DNA from: Alphaproteobacteria bacterium 32-64-14
GTDB lineage: Bacteria; Pseudomonadota; Alphaproteobacteria; Caulobacterales; Hyphomonadaceae
Reading direction: 5' to 3'
Length of the DNA stretch: 59,517 nucleotides
Assembly (NCBI GenBank): GCA_002280725.1
Contig: NCEM01000027.1
Coordinates: 1 to 59,517 of the forward strand
In this document: positions 54,859-59,517 of the stretch, in pieces
How the letters are laid out: every line of letters begins with the position of its first letter
Numbering within the stretch: the stretch's first letter is position 1
Translations under genes and position numbers: made by a program
Notes under the pieces: generated by a model
What the model saw: the letters and a program-made list of their open reading frames with translations, nothing else
Database searches by the model: none
What the model was told of the DNA's origin: nothing

Positions 54859-55752
54859 GTGGCGGGCATCCCCTTCGTTCGCGAGCTGAAATTCGCTTAC
54901 GGCGAAGTCGATCAGGTGAGCCCGCTGATTCGCCGGGTGATCTGCGAAAATCCGGGGCCGTTCACGTTTCTCGGCACGGGCGTCTACATCATCGGGCATG
55001 GCGAGGTCGCGGTGATCGACCCGGGCCCGCCGATCGATGCGCACCTCGAGGCGCTGAAGCGCGCGCTGGCGGGGGAGCGCGTGACCCACGTCTTCACCAC
55101 ACACACGCACATGGACCATTCACCACTGGCGCATCCGCTGGCGCAGTGGGCGGGGTGCAAGGTCTATGGCATCCCCGATCCATCCGGCTGGCACGATCAG
55201 GTGTCGCTGGAGGAAGATGGCGAGGAAGGGTTCAAGCCCGATGTCCTCGTGAAGGATGGCGATGTTTTCACCGGGCCGGGATGGACGCTGGAGGCGATCA
55301 CGACACCGGGGCACATGTCGAACCATGTCTGCTATGCGTTGCGCGAAGAGAACGCGCTGTTCTCGGGCGATCATATCATGGGCTGGTCGACGACGGTGAT
55401 CTCGCCTCCGGACGGGAACATGGGCGATTACTATCGCAGCCTCGACAAGGTGAAGGCGCGCGGGTTTGCGACGCTGTGGCCGACGCACGGCCCGCCGGTG
55501 CGCGATGCGAATGCGTTCATCGACGCCTATGTCGCCCACCGTCGCGCCCGCGAAGAGGCGATCGTCGCGCGGTTGAAGGCGGGCGACACGAAGATCTTCG
55601 ACATGGTGAAGGTGATCTACAAGAATGTGGATGCGCGCCTGCATCCGGCGGCGGCGCGCTCTGTGCTGGCGCACATGATCCATCTTGTGGAAGCGGGCCG
55701 CGTGACGGCTGACGGAGCGCTCGAGCTTTCGACGGACTTCCACGCGGCATGA
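54859..55752 (+). CDS. MBL-fold metallo-hydrolase (LACTB2-like)
   Basis: This 297-aa hydrolase has a binuclear metal site. The main motif HXHXDH is THTHMDHSPLAHPLAQ (near 80), the further histidine is in TTPGHMSNHVCYAL and the aspartate in LFSGDHIMGW, and the last histidine is in LWPTHGPPVRDANAF. The C-terminal 60 residues form a winged-helix-like tail with EAIVARLKAGDTKIFDMV, as in LACTB2-type endoribonucleases. The GTG start lies 3 bp after the sulfur-transferase-like gene. The physiological substrate is not evident. Confidence 0.92.
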   Translation: MAGIPFVRELKFAYGEVDQVSPLIRRVICENPGPFTFLGTGVYIIGHGEVAVIDPGPPIDAHLEALKRALAGERVTHVFTTHTHMDHSPLAHPLAQWAGCKVYGIPDPSGWHDQVSLEEDGEEGFKPDVLVKDGDVFTGPGWTLEAITTPGHMSNHVCYALREENALFSGDHIMGWSTTVISPPDGNMGDYYRSLDKVKARGFATLWPTHGPPVRDANAFIDAYVAHRRAREEAIVARLKAGDTKIFDMVKVIYKNVDARLHPAAARSVLAHMIHLVEAGRVTADGALELSTDFHAA

Positions 55753-56333
55753 TCTATCTCGTCAGGCATGGGCAGACCGAGTTCAACGCCTCGGGCCGCA
55801 TCCAGGGCGCGAAGGATTCTGCGCTGACGCCGCTCGGCGTCGAGCAGGGTCGCAGGCTGGGGCGGCTGCTGGGCTCGCTTGCGCCGCCGGATACCCGGAT
55901 CATTGCCTCGCCGCTGGGGCGCACACAGCACACCGCGCGCCTGATCCGCGAGGAGTCGCGGCTGGCGGCGGAGATCGCATCGGATGCGCGCCTGGCCGAG
56001 ATCAGCCTCGGCGAGTGGGATGGCATGCTGAAGGACGATATCCGCGAGATCGCGCCGGATTACGACGCGGGCGAACGGCGCTGGGACTGGTTCTTCACAG
56101 CGCCCAAAGGCGAGAGCTATGCGGCGCTGACCAGCAGGCTTGGGGCGTGGCTTGAAGAGGCGCGCGCCTTGCCCGGCACGACGATTGCCGTCTCACACGG
56201 CGTCGCGGGGCGCATCCTGCGCGGCCTGTTTCTCGGCCTGTCGCGCGAAGACGCGCTGATGCTGGATATCCCGCAGGATGCGTGTTTCCGGATGGCGGAA
56301 GGGCGCATAGAGCGGTTGGAGTGTGGGTCGTAG
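55749..56333 (+). CDS. Histidine phosphatase family protein
   Basis: This 194-aa phosphoglycerate mutase-like protein has the catalytic LVRHGQTEFNASGRIQG (phospho-histidine in RHG) at the N-terminus. The second-half histidine is in GTTIAVSHGVAGRILRGLFL, and a substrate arginine and glutamate occur in LGEWDGMLKDDIREIAPDYD. Most relatives are broad phosphatases or cobalamin-type phosphatases; the substrate is unknown. The ATG overlaps the upstream stop as ATGA, making this the third gene of a hydrolase operon. A family A repeat follows. Confidence 0.93.
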   Translation: MIYLVRHGQTEFNASGRIQGAKDSALTPLGVEQGRRLGRLLGSLAPPDTRIIASPLGRTQHTARLIREESRLAAEIASDARLAEISLGEWDGMLKDDIREIAPDYDAGERRWDWFFTAPKGESYAALTSRLGAWLEEARALPGTTIAVSHGVAGRILRGLFLGLSREDALMLDIPQDACFRMAEGRIERLECGS

Positions 56334-56350
56334 CTTGCGCTTGTGAGCAC

Positions 56351-56460
56351 GGCCTCGTCCTTCGACAGGCTCAGGGTGAGGCCTTCGATAGCTTGGCATG
56401 AGGACTAACGACTGCCGGTGCGAGAGCGCCTCATCCTGAGCCTATCGAAGGACGAGGCGC
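56351..56460. repeat. Inverted-pair repeat, family A (copy 6)
   Basis: Facing units ggcctcgtccttcgacaggc/tcagggtgaggc and gcgcctcatcctgagcctat/cgaaggacgaggc lie between the convergent phosphatase and sppA genes. Confidence 0.9.
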
Positions 56461-56471
56461 GGGCTCGAAGG

Positions 56472-58244
56472 CTACCGCTCGCTCACCGGCGCCATCCAGG
56501 CGCGCGGCGCCGGCGACTCTCCCGCCTGCATCCACTGGCGGAGCAATGTGGCGGCGCGGTCCTTTCCGACAACGCCGGCTAGCCCCTGCGCGAGTTGCTG
56601 TTGCGAGACACCCGCTCCCGGCGCGCTGGCCATGGCGCCGAAGATCAGGTCCAACGGCGTCGTCTTGTGGATCTGCATACGGAGCTGATAGCCGTCTTCG
56701 GGCTTGAAGCCGGCGAGGGCGGCGGCTTCCTCGATGGCGACGATGAGATCGCCCGTGCGATCGACAAGGCCAAGTTTCAGCGCATCCTCGCCTGACCACA
56801 CGCGGCCGCGTGCGATCTCCTGCACCTTGGCCAGCGGCAGGCCACGGCCTTCGGCGACGAGGCCGGTGAAGCGGTCGTAGGTGCCTTTCAGCGAGGCGAC
56901 GAGTTTCTCGCGCTGAACCGGCGTGAGCTTCTCGGTGGAATAGGCCGACGCGAATGCGCCGCCGACGCTGACCGAATCCGGGTGGATGCCGAATTCGCCC
57001 AGCGCATCGGCGATGGCGAACTTGCCGCCGAAGACGCCGATGGAGCCGGTGATGGTGGAGCGGGTGGCGATGATCTTGTCGGCGTTGGCAGAGACGTAAT
57101 AGCCGCCCGATGCCGCCGCCGAGCCCATGGAGACGACGACCTTCTTGCCGGCCGCGCGCGCCTTCGCCACGGCGTTCCAGATCTGGTCCGAAGCGATGGC
57201 CGAGCCGCCGCCGGAGTCGACACGGAAGACGATGGCGTTGACGGCCTTGTCGTTGGCGGCCGCCAGGATGTCGGCGGCGACGCGGTCAGAGGCAAACATC
57301 GGCGTGCCGATGGACAGGAAGTCAGCGGGGCCGCCGCCGCCCGTGACGATGTCACCTTCGCCGCCAACGATGGCGATCACGGCCTTGCCGGATTTTGGAT
57401 TCGGGGCGTAGTCGGCGATGGCGAGAAGGTGGCCACGGCCTTCAGCCACACGCGCGATGGCGGCGTCTGCGGCTTCCTCGGGGTAGCCGAGGCGGTCAGC
57501 GAGCTTAAGCTCGACGGCGCGGGCGGCGTCATAGGGACTCGCCTCCAGCAGCGCGCGCAGCGCGTCAGGCGCCATCTTGCGATCGGCGGCGATGTCGGTC
57601 ACCGAATGCGCCCACACGCTGGTGGCGAGTTCGCGCATCGCGGTTTCAGCGGCGGGCGTATAGCCCTCCCGCTTGTAGACGTCGGCGGCGCTCTTGAACT
57701 CGTAGAACTGCTCGATCTCTGGCGTGACCTTCAGCTTGTCCATCAAGCCGCCAAGGAACATCGTCTCGAACGTGATGCCGGGCGCCTCGAAGGGCGAGCC
57801 CGGCTGGATCCAGATTTCGTCGGCGGCGGAAATGGCGCGGTAGGCCGATGGGCCCGACGCGATGAAGCCCTGGCTGTGGGCCACCACGAACTTGCCCGCT
57901 GCGCGCAGGCGCAGGAAGGCGTCGCGCAGTTCTTCGGCGCGGGAGGAGCCGATGTTCATCTCGGCGGAGCGCACGAACACGCCCTTCACGCCCGGATCGC
58001 CAACGGCGGCGTCGAGCCGCAGCAGGACCTCGACAAACGAGCCGTTGGAGAAGGCGGCGTTGATGGGGTCGGCGGCGGGCTGGTCCGGCCACATCTGGCG
58101 CAGGTCGACTTCCAGCACGGCTTCGCGCGCTTGGGGCGCCTCGCCCGAGGGGAGGAACGACATTATGAGAACAAGCGGCAGGAAGATGAAGAAGACCACC
58201 AGGGCCGCGAGGCCGCCAAGGAAGGTCAGAAGGAAGGTCCGCAT
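56472..58244 (-). CDS. sppA: Signal peptide peptidase SppA, 67K type
   Basis: This 590-aa membrane-anchored serine-lysine protease degrades leftover signal peptides. An N-terminal anchor (FLLTFLGGLAALVVFFIFLP) is followed by two tandem protease-like domains. The candidate catalytic lysine is in EFKSAADVYKREGYTPAAE (first domain) and the serine in VSMGSAAASGGYYVSA (second domain). Further family sequence is IVFRVDSGGGSAIASDQIWN and ATRSTITGSIGVFGGKFAIA. Length is that of the full double-domain 67K form. The ATG at 58244 opens directly into the anchor helix. Confidence 0.94.
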   Translation of the reverse strand: MRTFLLTFLGGLAALVVFFIFLPLVLIMSFLPSGEAPQAREAVLEVDLRQMWPDQPAADPINAAFSNGSFVEVLLRLDAAVGDPGVKGVFVRSAEMNIGSSRAEELRDAFLRLRAAGKFVVAHSQGFIASGPSAYRAISAADEIWIQPGSPFEAPGITFETMFLGGLMDKLKVTPEIEQFYEFKSAADVYKREGYTPAAETAMRELATSVWAHSVTDIAADRKMAPDALRALLEASPYDAARAVELKLADRLGYPEEAADAAIARVAEGRGHLLAIADYAPNPKSGKAVIAIVGGEGDIVTGGGGPADFLSIGTPMFASDRVAADILAAANDKAVNAIVFRVDSGGGSAIASDQIWNAVAKARAAGKKVVVSMGSAAASGGYYVSANADKIIATRSTITGSIGVFGGKFAIADALGEFGIHPDSVSVGGAFASAYSTEKLTPVQREKLVASLKGTYDRFTGLVAEGRGLPLAKVQEIARGRVWSGEDALKLGLVDRTGDLIVAIEEAAALAGFKPEDGYQLRMQIHKTTPLDLIFGAMASAPGAGVSQQQLAQGLAGVVGKDRAATLLRQWMQAGESPAPRAWMAPVSER

Positions 58245-58385
58245 TGCCGTCTCCGGGCCGCCGCCGGGTCACCTGGGAGCAGCCCCGAGGCCCGTAACAT
58301 GCGTGCTGTAGCGGCAAAAACGGACAGGCGAAACCACCGGGGAGTTCCCGCGGGCGGCCTATGTCTTCGATCGTGGGAGCGGACC

Positions 58386-58462
58386 TGGTCGGAGTAGCTG
58401 GATTCGAACCAACGACCTCTTGCTCCCGAAGCAAGCGCTCTACCAGGCTGAGCTATACTCCG
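58386..58462 (-). tRNA. tRNA-Pro (CGG)
   Basis: On the minus strand this is a 77-nt cloverleaf starting CGGAGTATAGCTCAGCCTGG. The anticodon is CGG, in the loop TTCGGGA between CTTGC and GCAAG. The T loop is TTCGAAT, the discriminator is A, and CCA is encoded (58386-58388). The 5' half and the upstream promoter are tandemly duplicated just upstream. Confidence 0.95.
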
Positions 58463-58545
58463 ACGGAGGCGGGGCTATAGCGGCTTTCCTCGCTCTACCA
58501 GGCTGAGCTATACTCCGACGGAGGCGGGGCTATAGCGGCTTTCCT
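58436..58545. repeat. 55-bp perfect tandem duplication at the tRNA-Pro 5' end
   Basis: 58436-58490 and 58491-58545 are identical 55-bp units. Each contains the first 27 bases of tRNA-Pro (minus strand) and about 28 bases of upstream sequence with a TATAGC -10-like box. The outer copy is an incomplete tRNA without anticodon arm. Confidence 0.95.
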
Positions 58546-58710
58546 CTGGACGCGCAACGCCGGAAAATACAAGGCGATGCGCGTTGCGCGGACGGGCAAA
58601 AGGCCGCGGCGGGGCGGGGCCAAAGGGGCCGAAACTGCGTCAAAACACGGCCAAAACCGGCAGTTGCTTTCCTCGCGCGAATTGCATAACTCTCCGCCCT
58701 CTCCCTGCAC

Positions 58711-58785
<75 letters not shown>

Positions 58786-59318
58786 GGGAGAAATAGTCTC
58801 CGGCCTTTTGGTCGTTGAGGCTTGGAATTGAGCCCAACAGTCCGGGACCTAGCGACAGAGATTCCTCCGAGAGACTCGGTTGCCGTTCGCTTCGGGCGCG
58901 ACTTCAGCCCGTTTGCGCAGGCGAGTCTCCGAAGTCTCGCAAGAATTGGAAAGTAGCGGTCAGCGCCGACATGCGAGAGACGACCTTCGCATGGTGGTCG
59001 CTGGCGTCAGGCCGCCTGTTGGATGCGGTTCTGTCTCTCGAAATCGACGCGGATCGACACCACACGAGACAACATCGGGGTAGGTGGACGGGCGGGGAGA
59101 AGATTTCGCGGCGCGACATTCGCGGTGTTGCTACGCAATGGGCCGCGGGGCGACGGTATCCCAAAAAGTCGGGACGCAGGGCGGGCGTCGTGGAAACCCA
59201 GACAGAGTTCGCCGTATCGCCACAAGGTTACGAACGGCGCGAATGGGTCCGGACTCCGGACAGTCAGGTTCCACATTACCTACGGCGACACTGGGGCCCT
59301 TTGCTGCCGTTCGCTGGT
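58786..59318. other. 533-bp intergenic region after tRNA-Gln
   Basis: No gene can be supported. An open frame on the plus strand (58815-59444) has no ribosome binding site, has irregular composition and overlaps the real gene end on the minus strand. No terminator with a T tract, repeat copy or RNA gene was recognised. Confidence 0.55.
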
Positions 59319-59517
59319 CTATCGTTCCTGTGCCTTGCGCAACTCCACGCACGTTTCAAAACCCCCCTCCTCGGGCAGCTTGCACCAGTCCGGCAAAGTC
59401 TTGGTCTCGACCCAGTGCTCCCAGGCGCCGGAACTCTTCATTAGCGGCAGGAAGCGCGGGTCGGCGCGCATGGGCCGCGTCACTGTCAGGTGCAGGAGAA
59501 AAAGTTGCGGCCCGGTC
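59319..59517 (-). CDS. C-terminal fragment of a CDS running off the window (TPR-type regulator?)
   Basis: From the right edge the minus strand is open for 66 codons to the TAG at 59319-59321. The protein reads TVTRPMRADPRFLPLMKSSG, AWEHWVETKTLPDWCKLPEE, then GGFETCVELRKAQER. The pattern RADPRFLPLMK...W..W...LPDWC resembles the C-termini of winged-helix/TPR or adenylate cyclase-like regulators, which end in a final short TPR helix. The start and most of the protein lie outside the window. It is a confident coding fragment with a tentative family. Confidence 0.72.
   Translation of the reverse strand, partial: TGPQLFLLHLTVTRPMRADPRFLPLMKSSGAWEHWVETKTLPDWCKLPEEGGFETCVELRKAQER

Noticed and set aside
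56982..58397. 471-codon open frame on the plus strand
   Set aside because: It is antisense to sppA and runs into the tRNA-Pro gene.
58815..59444. 209-codon open frame after tRNA-Gln
   Set aside because: There is no ribosome binding site, the composition is irregular, and it overlaps the credible minus-strand gene end at 59319-59517.

Overview
The window looks like chromosomal DNA from a GC-rich alphaproteobacterium, most likely in or near Hyphomonadaceae/Caulobacterales. The signs are the rRNA-5S-tRNA(fMet) order, the many outer-membrane and peptidase lipoproteins, a class GN sortase with its VIT/VWA target, and several alphaproteobacterial families (MmcQ/YjbR, DUF1499, DUF4328, DUF4199). 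The assignment rests on gene families and base composition read by eye; no search was run.

Layout. 1-733 holds the 3' end of a 23S rRNA gene, 5S rRNA, an initiator tRNA and a terminator. 758-2156 is a small accessory patch: a pRiA4b ORF-3-like protein, an IS66 transposase remnant and a lone receiver domain. 2356-5296 is a permease-ATPase-HlyD export operon, and 5538-7668 is a Fur-boxed feoAB operon. 7858-17915 carries a YdeI-like protein, a divergent GlxA-type regulator/DJ-1 pair, a 5'-nucleotidase lipoprotein, a haem-motif lipoprotein and an M16 peptidase. 18040-21101 is the sortase-target pair. 21426-29580 holds a prolyl oligopeptidase, a frameshifted TPR protein, an aspartate/prephenate aminotransferase and a Tat-exported oxidoreductase. 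29828-35949 has an ArsR regulator with a broken SRPBCC gene, a TonB-dependent receptor and a second M16 peptidase. 36178-42952 has a HAD hydrolase, a DUF4328 protein, GTP-type PEP carboxykinase with a duplicated 3' end, and a glycerophosphodiesterase. 43243-46901 has an acyl-CoA synthetase/DUF1499 operon and a close homologue of the methyl-directed restriction enzyme DpnI. 46983-54281 holds an oligopeptide importer whose binding protein is separated from its two permeases by a block of membrane-sensor genes and a palindrome-controlled nucleotidyltransferase. 54439-58244 has a three-gene hydrolase operon and SppA. tRNA-Pro and tRNA-Gln follow, and a truncated CDS runs off the right edge.

Two themes stand out. 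First, structured repeats sit mostly between convergent genes: six copies of one inverted-pair repeat plus several other hairpins. One repeat-derived stretch appears to have been taken into the N-terminus of the sortase. Second, there are small rearrangements: a 55-bp tandem duplication of the tRNA-Pro promoter and 5' half, a 3'-end duplication of the PEPCK gene flanking a small ORF, a frameshift in a G6 run, and an internal deletion in the SRPBCC gene. The best candidates for follow-up are the DpnI homologue with its small upstream ORF, the 31-bp palindrome over the nucleotidyltransferase promoter, the PEPCK 3'-end duplication and the sortase/VIT-VWA pair.
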